Positions 7,017 through 14,946 of a stretch of DNA of 64,000 nt are shown one piece after another; position 1 is the first letter of the stretch; each line of letters opens with the position of its first letter. The notes under the pieces were generated by a model. The model made no database searches. It worked only from the letters and a program-made list of their open reading frames with translations, and was not told where the DNA came from. Source of the stretch: Anaeromyxobacter oryzae (lineage in GTDB: Bacteria > Myxococcota > Myxococcia > Myxococcales > Anaeromyxobacteraceae); the NCBI RefSeq assembly GCF_023169945.1, contig NZ_AP025591.1, forward strand, positions 5,638,481 to 5,702,480, read 5' to 3'. The position numbers were made by a program, and so were the translations under genes.

Positions 7017-9140
7017 GTGGCCGCCCGCGGAAAGACCCACCTCGCCGCCCTGCTCCTCCTCGCCGTCGCGGCCGTGGCCGCGGCGCCCGCGCGGGCGCAG
7101 GTCGCCGCCCCGAGGCTCGTCGAGGAGGGCGACGAGCCCGCCGACGACTCCGCGGATCGCCCCCCGGTCCCCGCGCCCCGCCCGCAACCGCCCACGAGCG
7201 CGTCCACGCCGGGCGGCGCCGGCGCGCCCGCCGACGCCGCCGCGCCCGCGCCCGCGGCCGCGACGTCCGAGGCGCCCGCCGCGGCTCCGCCGGCCGCGCC
7301 CACCGCGCCGGCCGAGCCCGCCCGCTCCATCGAGCCGGTGCGGACGAGCTGGCCCAGGCTGGTGGCGCTCTGGGCGGAGCGGCGGGCCGCCCTCCGCGAG
7401 GGCGATCCGGCCCGGGCCCAGGCCGCGCAGCAGGCGCTCCTCGACACGAAGCGCGAGCTCGACGTCGAGAACCTCGTCGCCTTCTCCGCCGCGGAGGTCC
7501 GCGAGGTCCACCGCGCCCTCGCCTCGAACCTGCCCGCCGAGGCCCTCGCCCGCGCCGACGTCGCGGTCGCGCTCGCGCCGGACCACCCGGACGCGCACCT
7601 CGCCCGCGCGCGCGCGCTGCTCGCCACCGCGCCCGCGAGCCCGGGCCCGGTGCTCGCCGCCGTCCGCGACGCGATCGCGGCCGCCGGCCGCGAGCCGCAC
7701 ACGCTCCGCGCGTTCGAGGGCGACCTGTTCAGCGCCGCCCTCGCCGCGGTGTTCACGGCCTCCGCGGCGGTCCTGCTGCTGCTCCTGCTCCGGAACCTCC
7801 GCCTCTTCCTGCACGACTTCCACCACCTGCCGCTCCTCCGCGGGACCGCCTCCATCCAGACCGGCTTCCTCGCGCTGGTCCTGCTCGCGATGCCGGTGGT
7901 CTTCGGCCTGGGGCCGTTCGCGACGCTCGCGATCGCGGCGATCGTGGCCTGGGCGTACCTGTCGGTGCGGGAGCGGCTGGTCGCGACGGCCGCCCTCGCC
8001 GCGCTCCTCGCCCTGCCGTGGGCGGCGGGCGCGGCCGCGCGGATCACGGCCTGGACCGGCTCGACCGCCGAGCTCGTGCACGAGGCCGAGCACGGCGCGC
8101 TCTCCGACGAGGACGCGGCGGAGCTCGCGGCGCGCGCGGCGCGGGACGGCGGCCCGGCCCCGCTGCTCGCCGCGCTGGGAAGGCACGCGAAGCGCCGGGG
8201 CGATCTCGAGGGCGCGCTCCGGCTCTATCACGCCGCCGGCGCGGCCGACCCGCGCGCGCCCGAGCTCGACGTGAACGTCGGGAACGTCCTCTTCCTGAAG
8301 GGCGATCTCGAGGGAGCGAAGGCCGCCTACCTCGCGGCGCAGGACCGCGCCGCGGGCGATCTCGTCGTCCTCGGTGCGGCGCACTACAACCTCTCGAAGC
8401 TGTACCTCCGCACCTCCGAGATGGCGAAGAGCAGCCTGAACCGCGAGCGCGCCGAGAACGAGGCGAGCGCGTTCCTGCGGGCCCATGGCTCGGACGAGGA
8501 CTTCGGGGCGAACCGGTACCTCGTCGACGTGCCCGTGCCGCCCGCGAAGATCGCCGCGCTCGCGGTGGACGGCAGCCCCGAGGCGGTCCGCGGCTGGGTC
8601 GAGGCGCGGCTGCTCGGCGTCCTCCCGCGCGCGCTCTGGCGCGCGCTCTGGCCGTGGGGCGCCGCGGCCGCCCTGGCGGCGCTCTGGCTCCTCGGCCTCG
8701 CCGTGTCGCGGCTCGCCCCCGCCCGCGCGTGCGAGCGGTGCGGCGGGGCCGCGTGCCGCCGGTGCGACGCCGCCGCGGGCGCGCGCTGCGGGCAGTGCGT
8801 GAACGTGTTCGAGCGCAAGGGCGTCGTCGACGCCCGCGACCGGCTGCGCAAGGAGGCGCAGGTCCGGCGCCACGCCCGGTTCACCCGGGGCGCGGCCCGG
8901 ACCCTGGCGCTCGTCGGCGCCGGCGCCGGCCAGGTCTGGCAGGGCGCGACGGCGCTCGGTGCGCTGCTGCTCCTCGCGGTGCTGTTCCTCGGGTTCCTCG
9001 TGTGGTTCTGGCGCGGGATCGCCCCGCCGCCGCACCCCTCGCCGTACGTCCTCTTCGGCAAGCTCGCCGTCGCGGTGCCCACGGGCCTCGCGCTCTGGGC
9101 GCTCGCGGTCCGGGACGCCTTCCGCCGGACCCGGAGCTAG
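7017..9140 (+). CDS. TPR-containing membrane protein with a zinc-ribbon-like cysteine cluster
   Basis: About 707 residues from GTG 7017, chosen because it gives a clean signal peptide and follows a -10-like TAGCAT (7000-7005); GTG 6996 is an alternative. Order: signal peptide (1-28), proline/alanine-rich linker (40-105), helical repeats, three or four membrane helices (about 238-345), tetratricopeptide-like repeats (360-500), a membrane helix near 550, a cluster of C-x2-C pairs (about 572-595), then one or two membrane helices. The next gene is 6 bp downstream and encodes a PATAN protein, suggesting a shared signalling or secretion-related role. I do not recognise a named family. Confidence 0.7.
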   Translation: MAARGKTHLAALLLLAVAAVAAAPARAQVAAPRLVEEGDEPADDSADRPPVPAPRPQPPTSASTPGGAGAPADAAAPAPAAATSEAPAAAPPAAPTAPAEPARSIEPVRTSWPRLVALWAERRAALREGDPARAQAAQQALLDTKRELDVENLVAFSAAEVREVHRALASNLPAEALARADVAVALAPDHPDAHLARARALLATAPASPGPVLAAVRDAIAAAGREPHTLRAFEGDLFSAALAAVFTASAAVLLLLLLRNLRLFLHDFHHLPLLRGTASIQTGFLALVLLAMPVVFGLGPFATLAIAAIVAWAYLSVRERLVATAALAALLALPWAAGAAARITAWTGSTAELVHEAEHGALSDEDAAELAARAARDGGPAPLLAALGRHAKRRGDLEGALRLYHAAGAADPRAPELDVNVGNVLFLKGDLEGAKAAYLAAQDRAAGDLVVLGAAHYNLSKLYLRTSEMAKSSLNRERAENEASAFLRAHGSDEDFGANRYLVDVPVPPAKIAALAVDGSPEAVRGWVEARLLGVLPRALWRALWPWGAAAALAALWLLGLAVSRLAPARACERCGGAACRRCDAAAGARCGQCVNVFERKGVVDARDRLRKEAQVRRHARFTRGAARTLALVGAGAGQVWQGATALGALLLLAVLFLGFLVWFWRGIAPPPHPSPYVLFGKLAVAVPTGLALWALAVRDAFRRTRS

Positions 9141-9146
9141 GGAGCC

Positions 9147-10355
9147 ATGGCGCTCACGGGCACGCTCAAGGACTTCGGGATCGCCGAGATCCTCCAGCTC
9201 ATCGGGCAGCAGGCGAAGAGCGGGGTGCTCCACCTCGAGGCCAGGGACGACGAGATCCACATCGCCCTCGCCGACGGGAACGTCGTCCGGGCGGAGTCCT
9301 CGGGCCGGAAGACGCGGGAGCGGCTCGGCGCGATGCTCGTGCGCGCCGAGATCATCGGCCGCGAGGAGCTCGAGTACGCGCTCGACGTCCAGAAGCGGAC
9401 GCTCCGCCGGCTGGGAGACATCCTCGTCGAGCTCGCCTTCGTCACGAAGGACGACCTCCGGGAGATGACCGCGCTCCAGACGACCGAGACGATCTACCGG
9501 CTCTTCCACTGGAAGAGCGGGACGTACGCGTTCGAGGCGGGAGACGTGGAGTGGGACCGCGAGACGGTCGCGCCCCTCCGCGCCGAGTCGGTGCTGATGG
9601 AGGGCTTCCGGCGCGTCGACGAGTGGCCGATGATCCGGCGGCGGATCCCGTCGACCGCGGTGACGTTCGAGCGCCTGAAGGTCCTCGAGCCGGAGCAGCG
9701 CGAGCGGCCCGTGTCCCGCGCGAGGAAGGCGGGCGACGTGGACGCGGCCTTCGACGGCTTCGACGCCGCCGAGCCGGAGGTGCGCAAGGGCGAGTTCGCG
9801 ACGCTCGGCACGAACGAGCGCCGGGTGCACGCGCTCGCCACCGCGGGCCGCACCGTCGAGAAGATCGTCGACCTCTCGCGGCTGGGGGAGTTCGAGACCT
9901 GCAAGGCGCTCGCGAACCTCGTGAACCTGGGATACCTCGAGGCGATCGTCCCGGCGAGCCGGGCCGCCGCGGCGGTCGGCGCGTACGCGCACGACTGGCA
10001 GGCGCGCATCAAGGCCGGGGCCGCGCGGGTCCTCGCCACCGTCGCGATCGCCGCGGCGCTCGCCGGGATCGCGTACTGGGTCGACGAGCGGGGGCTCGCG
10101 TGGGGCGAGCCGCCCGGCGGCGCGGCGGTGCGGGACAACGCCGCCCAGCGGTTCCTCGCCCGGTACCAGATGGAGCGGCTGCGGGGCGCGCTCGAGGTGT
10201 ACCGGCTCGAGCGCGGCGAGTACCCGGAGCGGCTCGGCGCGCTGGTCGACGCCGACCTCGCGAAACCTCGCGATCTCCGGTACCCGTGGTCGGGCGAGTA
10301 CTACTACCGGCGCCGCCCGGAGGGCCGGCCCGTGCTGCTGCCGCCGGTCGAGTGA
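9147..10355 (+). CDS. PATAN/DUF4388-domain protein with a GspG-like C-terminus
   Basis: 402 residues. The N-terminal 100 residues are a PATAN (DUF4388) domain: M-A-L-T-G-T-L-K-D-F start, I-L-Q-L-I-G, S-G-V-L-H-L and G-x-V-V-R-A-E. This family is frequent in myxobacteria, cyanobacteria and deltaproteobacterial signalling proteins. After a second helical region (about 220-275) comes one membrane helix (about 291-311). The tail (about 335-402) has L-x-x-Y-R-L-E-R-G-E-Y-P and a D-P/Y-P-W-G-like ending similar to the periplasmic part of type II secretion major pseudopilins. The join of a cytoplasmic PATAN domain to a pseudopilin-like periplasmic tail is unusual. Function unknown. Confidence 0.75.
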   Translation: MALTGTLKDFGIAEILQLIGQQAKSGVLHLEARDDEIHIALADGNVVRAESSGRKTRERLGAMLVRAEIIGREELEYALDVQKRTLRRLGDILVELAFVTKDDLREMTALQTTETIYRLFHWKSGTYAFEAGDVEWDRETVAPLRAESVLMEGFRRVDEWPMIRRRIPSTAVTFERLKVLEPEQRERPVSRARKAGDVDAAFDGFDAAEPEVRKGEFATLGTNERRVHALATAGRTVEKIVDLSRLGEFETCKALANLVNLGYLEAIVPASRAAAAVGAYAHDWQARIKAGAARVLATVAIAAALAGIAYWVDERGLAWGEPPGGAAVRDNAAQRFLARYQMERLRGALEVYRLERGEYPERLGALVDADLAKPRDLRYPWSGEYYYRRRPEGRPVLLPPVE

Positions 10356-10480
10356 GGGGGCGGGGCGATCGCCCCGCGCACCATCGCCGCCATGCCGGGG
10401 CCCGCGCGGCGGGTTATGGTCCCGTTCGAGGGCACTCGGCGGCGGCGGGCGCGTCGCGCCAGGCGAGGGCCCGGAACCGA

Positions 10481-10486
10481 AGGAGG
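10481..10486 (+). promoter_or_regulatory. Shine-Dalgarno site fixing the TTG start of phoH
   Basis: AGGAGG five bp before TTG 10492. This near-perfect site is the reason for choosing the TTG over any downstream codon. Confidence 0.75.
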
Positions 10487-10491
10487 AGCGG

Positions 10492-11547
10492 TTGGGCCAG
10501 ATCGCGGCGGAACCCCTCAAGTCGGCGCGGCTCGAGTTCCCGGACAACGACAAGGTTCGCGCCCTCTGCGGCGCGCACAGCGAGCACCTCAAGCTCATCG
10601 AGAAGCGGCTCGGGGTCCAGCTGGGGCTCCGCGGCGGGCAGATCGTCATCGCCGCCGCGGAGGAGGCCCGGATCCGGATGGCCGAGTCGCTCGTGAAGGA
10701 GCTCTACGAGCTGGTCGAGCAGGGCTACCCGCTCTACCTCGAGGACGTCGACCAGGCGACCAAGCTCGCGGGGCAGGGCGTACCGCTCAAGGAGATCTTC
10801 GGCGACACGGTGTTCGTGTCCTCGCGTCACCGGATCATCACGCCGAAGGGGCTCGCGCAGAAGCGCTACATCCAGGCGATCCGCGACGACGACATCGTCT
10901 TCGGCGTGGGGCCGGCGGGCACCGGCAAGACGTACCTCGCCATGGCGATGGCCGTGTCGTTCCTCGTCGAGCGCAAGGTGAAGCGGATCGTGCTCACGCG
11001 GCCCGCGGTCGAGGCCGGCGAGAAGCTCGGCTTCCTCCCCGGCGACATCGCCGAGAAGGTGAACCCGTACCTCCGCCCGCTGCACGACGCGCTGTTCGAC
11101 ATGGTGGACTACGAGAAGGCGACGGCGTTCATCGAGCGCGGCACGGTGGAGGTGGCGCCGCTCGCGTTCATGCGCGGGCGCACGCTGAACGACGCCTTCA
11201 TCATCCTCGACGAGGCGCAGAACACCACCGAGGAGCAGATGAAGATGTTCCTCACGCGGCTCGGGTACGGCTCGAAGGCGGTGATCACGGGGGACGTCAC
11301 CCAGGTCGACCTGCCGACCGGCCGCGGCTCCGGGCTCATCGAGGTCCAGAAGGTGCTCCGCGGCATCGAGGGCGTGTCCTTCTGCTTCTTCGGCGAGATC
11401 GACGTCGTCCGGCACCCGCTCGTGCAGGAGGTCGTCCGCGCCTACGACGCGTACGACGTGGAGCGGCGCGCCCGCGCGGACGCGGCGAAGGCCGAGAAGG
11501 AGCGCGCCCGCCAGGCCCCCCCCTCGGCGCCAGACGAGGCGGAGTAG
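10492..11547 (+). CDS. phoH: PhoH-family ATPase (YbeZ)
   Basis: 351 residues with a TTG start. An N-terminal KH-like region (1-110) precedes the PhoH ATPase domain with Walker A G-P-A-G-T-G-K-T near 141-148, the R-P-A-V-E-A-G-E-K-L-G-F-L-P-G-D signature and Walker B I-I-L-D-E-A-Q-N-T-T. The tail is charged and disordered. PhoH/YbeZ works with YbeY in 16S rRNA processing and ribosome quality control in several bacteria. Here phoH, the 7TM-HD gene and ybeY lie in the conserved order, supporting that link. Confidence 0.94.
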   Translation: MGQIAAEPLKSARLEFPDNDKVRALCGAHSEHLKLIEKRLGVQLGLRGGQIVIAAAEEARIRMAESLVKELYELVEQGYPLYLEDVDQATKLAGQGVPLKEIFGDTVFVSSRHRIITPKGLAQKRYIQAIRDDDIVFGVGPAGTGKTYLAMAMAVSFLVERKVKRIVLTRPAVEAGEKLGFLPGDIAEKVNPYLRPLHDALFDMVDYEKATAFIERGTVEVAPLAFMRGRTLNDAFIILDEAQNTTEEQMKMFLTRLGYGSKAVITGDVTQVDLPTGRGSGLIEVQKVLRGIEGVSFCFFGEIDVVRHPLVQEVVRAYDAYDVERRARADAAKAEKERARQAPPSAPDEAE

Positions 11548-11635
11548 AGCGTCCAGGTCACCCCCGGGGCCCCGCGGGAGGGTCCTGGGTCCGTCGCTTG
11601 TTCCAGGGTTTGCGCCGGATCTCCGTTGCCAGCGA

Positions 11636-14014
11636 GTGATCCCGGTGCCACCCTGGCTCGCCGTGTCCGGACCATCCGACAGCCCCCCACCTCCTCCACC
11701 GCCCGAAGCGGCGCCGGCCCCCCACGTCGACTGGCCGGGCCGGGTCCTCCGGATCGCCCTGGTCGCCGCCGTCGCCGCCGCGTGCGGGTGGCTCCTCGCC
11801 CCGGGGGCCGTCCACCGGCTCCCCGGTCCCGAGGCCCTCGGGACGCCCGCGCCCGCCACCATCAAGGCGGATCGCGACTACGACATCGTGGACGAGGAGG
11901 CGACCGCCCGGCGGCGCGCCGACGAGGCCGCCTCGGTCCGCCCGGTGTACGACCTCGAGGACGGCGCCGCCGACGAGGCCGTCGCCCGCATCCACGCCGC
12001 GTTCGACCTCATGCGGGACGAGGAGCAGGCGTTCCGCCAGGCAGGTCGCGACGTGCGGGACGCGCGGGACGTCTCGGAGCTGGACCGGCGCTACACCGCC
12101 CAGCGCGCCGGCTTCGTCTCCCGGCTGCAGGTCGTGGTCCGCGACGAGGATCTCGCCGCGCTCGCCGCCGCCCGCTTCTCCGAGGACGTCGAGCGGGAGC
12201 TCGCGGCGCTCGCGCAGCGCGGGCTGTCCGGCATGATCGTCGAGGACCTGAAGCTCCTCCCCGCCGACCGGGAGCAGGGCTTCGCGGTCCGGACCTTCCG
12301 CAGCGGCGCGCTCCAGGGCGAGCGCGTGCTCGCGGATCGCGCCCTCGTGCGCGACGTGGCGACGGCGCGCGACGAGGTCGTCCGCACCGCGGCGGCGCGT
12401 CTCGAGCGGGCCCCGGCGCCGCTCCGGGCCGCGGTGGTCCGGCTCGCGACCGCGATGGTCCGGCCGACCCTCTCGCACGACCAGGCCGAGACCGAGCGGC
12501 GGCGCGCCGACGCGGCGGCGCGGGTGAAGCCGGTCGGGATCCCCGTGAAGCGGGGCGAGAAGATCATCGGCGACGGCGAGCGCGTCGAGAAGCGGCACCT
12601 CGTCGTGTTCGACGGCATCCGCGCGCAGCGCAAGGGCGAGGATCTCGCCCACCTCCGCCTCGGCGGCGGCCTCCTCGTGGCGCTCGCGGTCGCCGTGCTC
12701 TGGCGGTTCGCGCGGCGGAACGTGCCGCGGTTCCGGCCGGCGCGCCGCGACGCGCTCCTGCTCGCGGTCGTGCTGGTGGCGACGCTCGGGATGGGCGCGA
12801 TCGGCCTCACCATCGCCGACGCGCTGCACGAGCGCGTGCCCTCGCTGCCCCCGCCGGCGCTCTCGTACCTCGTGCCGTTCGCGGCCGGGGCGATGATCGT
12901 CCGGCAGGTGCTCTCGGCCGAGGCCGCCCTCCTGCTCGCGATCGCCTCCGGCCTCACGGCCGGGCTGCTCGCCGGCCAGTCCATCGGGTTCGCGCTGTTC
13001 GCCACGCTCGGGTCGGTCGCCGCCGCCGGGGTCATCCAGGGCGGGCGCGACCGGACGAGCTTCTTCCGCGCCGGCCTCGCGGTCGGCGCGGTCGGCGCGG
13101 CGGTCGTGGCCGCGCTCGGGCTCTACGCCGGCCGCGGCGCGCTCGAGATCGGCACGGCCGCCGTCGCCGCGCTCCTCGGCGGGGCGGTGCTGCTCCCCGT
13201 GGTGGTGGTCGGATCCCTGCCGCTCGTCGAGGGCGTGTTCGGGTACGTGACCGACGTGAAGCTGCTCGAGCTCGCGAACCTGAACCACCCGGCGCTGAAG
13301 GAGCTCATCGTCCAGGCGCCCGGGACGTACCACCACTCGATCCTGATGGGCTCCCTGGTCGAGGCCGGGGCGCAGGCCATCGGCGCGAACCCGCTCCTCG
13401 CGAGGGTCTGCGCCTACTACCACGACCTCGGGAAGATCCGGAACCCGCTCTACTTCGCCGAGAACCAGCGCGGCGGCGAGAATCGCCACGACACCCTCGC
13501 GCCCTCGATGAGCGCGCTCATCGTGAAGCGTCACGTGACCGACGGCCTCGAGCTCGCACGCCACTGGCGCCTGCCGCGCCCGGTCCAGGACGCGATCCCG
13601 CAGCACCACGGGACGCGGCTCGTCGCCTACTTCTGGGCGAAGGCGCAGCAGCGCGCCTCGGACGAGGGGGGCCGCGCCGCGGTCCTCGACGAGGGGCTCT
13701 TCCGGTACCCGGGGCCGAAGCCGCAGACGCGCGAGGCGGCGCTCGTCATGATCGCGGACGCGTGCGAGGCCTCGTCGCGCGCCCTCATCGATCCCACCGG
13801 CGGCGCGATCCGCGGGCTCGTGGCGAAGCGCATCAACGAGATCTTCAGCGAGGGGCAGCTCGACGAGTGCGAGCTCACGCTCCGGGACCTGAACGCCATC
13901 GCCGCCGCGATGGTGCGTGCGCTGGAGGCCATCTACCACACGCGCCCCGAGTACCCGGGCCGGCCGCGGGACGACGCGCAGCGTCCAACGGTCCAGCTGG
14001 TGGCGAAGCCGTGA
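11636..14014 (+). CDS. 7TM-HD (PgpH/YqfF-type) membrane phosphodiesterase
   Basis: 792 residues from GTG 11636; in-frame GTGs a few codons downstream are also possible. A proline run and one membrane helix (about 36-58) lead to an extracytoplasmic 7TMR-HDED domain, then about seven membrane helices (342-535) and a cytoplasmic HD domain with Y-H-H-S near 563 and Y-Y-H-D-L-G-K-I near 595. Listeria PgpH of this architecture degrades cyclic di-AMP. Whether this organism makes c-di-AMP cannot be judged here. The stop overlaps the ybeY start as GTGA, implying translational coupling. Confidence 0.88.
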   Translation: MIPVPPWLAVSGPSDSPPPPPPPEAAPAPHVDWPGRVLRIALVAAVAAACGWLLAPGAVHRLPGPEALGTPAPATIKADRDYDIVDEEATARRRADEAASVRPVYDLEDGAADEAVARIHAAFDLMRDEEQAFRQAGRDVRDARDVSELDRRYTAQRAGFVSRLQVVVRDEDLAALAAARFSEDVERELAALAQRGLSGMIVEDLKLLPADREQGFAVRTFRSGALQGERVLADRALVRDVATARDEVVRTAAARLERAPAPLRAAVVRLATAMVRPTLSHDQAETERRRADAAARVKPVGIPVKRGEKIIGDGERVEKRHLVVFDGIRAQRKGEDLAHLRLGGGLLVALAVAVLWRFARRNVPRFRPARRDALLLAVVLVATLGMGAIGLTIADALHERVPSLPPPALSYLVPFAAGAMIVRQVLSAEAALLLAIASGLTAGLLAGQSIGFALFATLGSVAAAGVIQGGRDRTSFFRAGLAVGAVGAAVVAALGLYAGRGALEIGTAAVAALLGGAVLLPVVVVGSLPLVEGVFGYVTDVKLLELANLNHPALKELIVQAPGTYHHSILMGSLVEAGAQAIGANPLLARVCAYYHDLGKIRNPLYFAENQRGGENRHDTLAPSMSALIVKRHVTDGLELARHWRLPRPVQDAIPQHHGTRLVAYFWAKAQQRASDEGGRAAVLDEGLFRYPGPKPQTREAALVMIADACEASSRALIDPTGGAIRGLVAKRINEIFSEGQLDECELTLRDLNAIAAAMVRALEAIYHTRPEYPGRPRDDAQRPTVQLVAKP

Positions 14015-14586
14015 TCGTCCGCGTCTCCTCGGAGCACCCGGGCGGAGCGTCGGCCGCCCGCCGCCTCCGCGCACGGGCGGGCACCTACCTCGCCGCCCTC
14101 GACCGGCCGGACGCCGAGCTGTCGATCCTCGTGGTCACGGACCGCCGGATCCGCTCGCTGAACCGCGCCTGGCGCGGGAAGGACCGCGCGACCGACGTCC
14201 TCTCGTTCCCGATATCGGAGCCGCCGGGTTCTGGGTCCCTCCTCGGCGACGTGGTAATCTCGCTCGACACCGCAACCCGGCGTGCCCGCGCCGAGCGGCG
14301 ATCCACCGGAGCCGAGCTGGATCGCTACCTCGCGCACGGCATCCTCCACCTGCTCGGCTACGATCACGAGCGCGCCGAGGACGCCCGGGTGATGGCATCG
14401 AAGGAGGCCGAGCTGGCGCGAGCGGAGGGGCTCGTGGGCGCGGCGCTCCGGGAGAGCCGGCGAGGCGCCGGCGCGGTCGAGGAAAGATGGACCCGTTCGC
14501 CGACATCGATCTCGACTCCGAGTCGGTCTGGCTCGACGGCGCGTGGTACACGCGCGACGACCTCGCGCGCCGGATCAAGGAGATGA
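14011..14586 (+). CDS. ybeY: endoribonuclease YbeY
   Basis: 191 residues from GTG 14011, overlapping the previous stop by 4 bp. The zinc motif H-x3-H-x5-H is present as H-G-I-L-H-L-L-G-Y-D-H near 109-119, with the upstream R-G-K-D-R-A-T-D-V-L-S-F-P motif. YbeY is a single-strand endoribonuclease for 16S rRNA 3'-end maturation. The domain ends near residue 145. The remaining 45 or so residues (serine/arginine/threonine-rich) run out of frame over the first 100 bp of the next gene and look like uninformative read-through sequence. Confidence 0.93.
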   Translation: MIVRVSSEHPGGASAARRLRARAGTYLAALDRPDAELSILVVTDRRIRSLNRAWRGKDRATDVLSFPISEPPGSGSLLGDVVISLDTATRRARAERRSTGAELDRYLAHGILHLLGYDHERAEDARVMASKEAELARAEGLVGAALRESRRGAGAVEERWTRSPTSISTPSRSGSTARGTRATTSRAGSRR

Positions 14587-14897
14587 TCGAGGCCGGCGAC
14601 TTCCGCGTCTCGCGGCCGAGCCAGGCGCTCGAGCGGCTGGAGGCGGCGCTCGCCCAGGCGCGCGTGGTCACGGTCCGGATGCCCGCGGATCTCGCCGACG
14701 CCGTGTCCGGCACGGCCACGCGTCTCGGCCGCCCGGTCGGCCACCTCGTCCGCGAGGCGGTCGCCTACTACCTCGCCGCGGCCGCCGCGTACGACGCGGC
14801 GCAGCCCGCCGGCGCGACCCCCGCAGCGCCCGCCGGAGGCGATGTCGACGTCCAGGAGGGCGGCGCCGAGGGCGCGTTCTTCGAGAAGGCCCGCTGA
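14487..14897 (+). CDS. small ribbon-helix-helix-like protein
   Basis: 136 residues from ATG 14487, with GAGGAAAG just upstream. The N-terminal half is acidic/charged. A V-T-V-R-M-P-A-D-L strand followed by a helix-turn-helix (about 68-105) resembles CopG/MetJ-type ribbon-helix-helix DNA-binding proteins. The tail is alanine-rich and acidic. It overlaps the 3' end of ybeY by 100 bp in another frame; its stronger RBS and typical codon use favour it as real. Targets are unknown; autoregulation would be typical of the fold. Confidence 0.65.
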   Translation: MDPFADIDLDSESVWLDGAWYTRDDLARRIKEMIEAGDFRVSRPSQALERLEAALAQARVVTVRMPADLADAVSGTATRLGRPVGHLVREAVAYYLAAAAAYDAAQPAGATPAAPAGGDVDVQEGGAEGAFFEKAR

Positions 14898-14946
14898 GGC
14901 CGGCGGCGCGCCGCACGCGCCGCGCTACAAACCTCTCCCGTCACCC

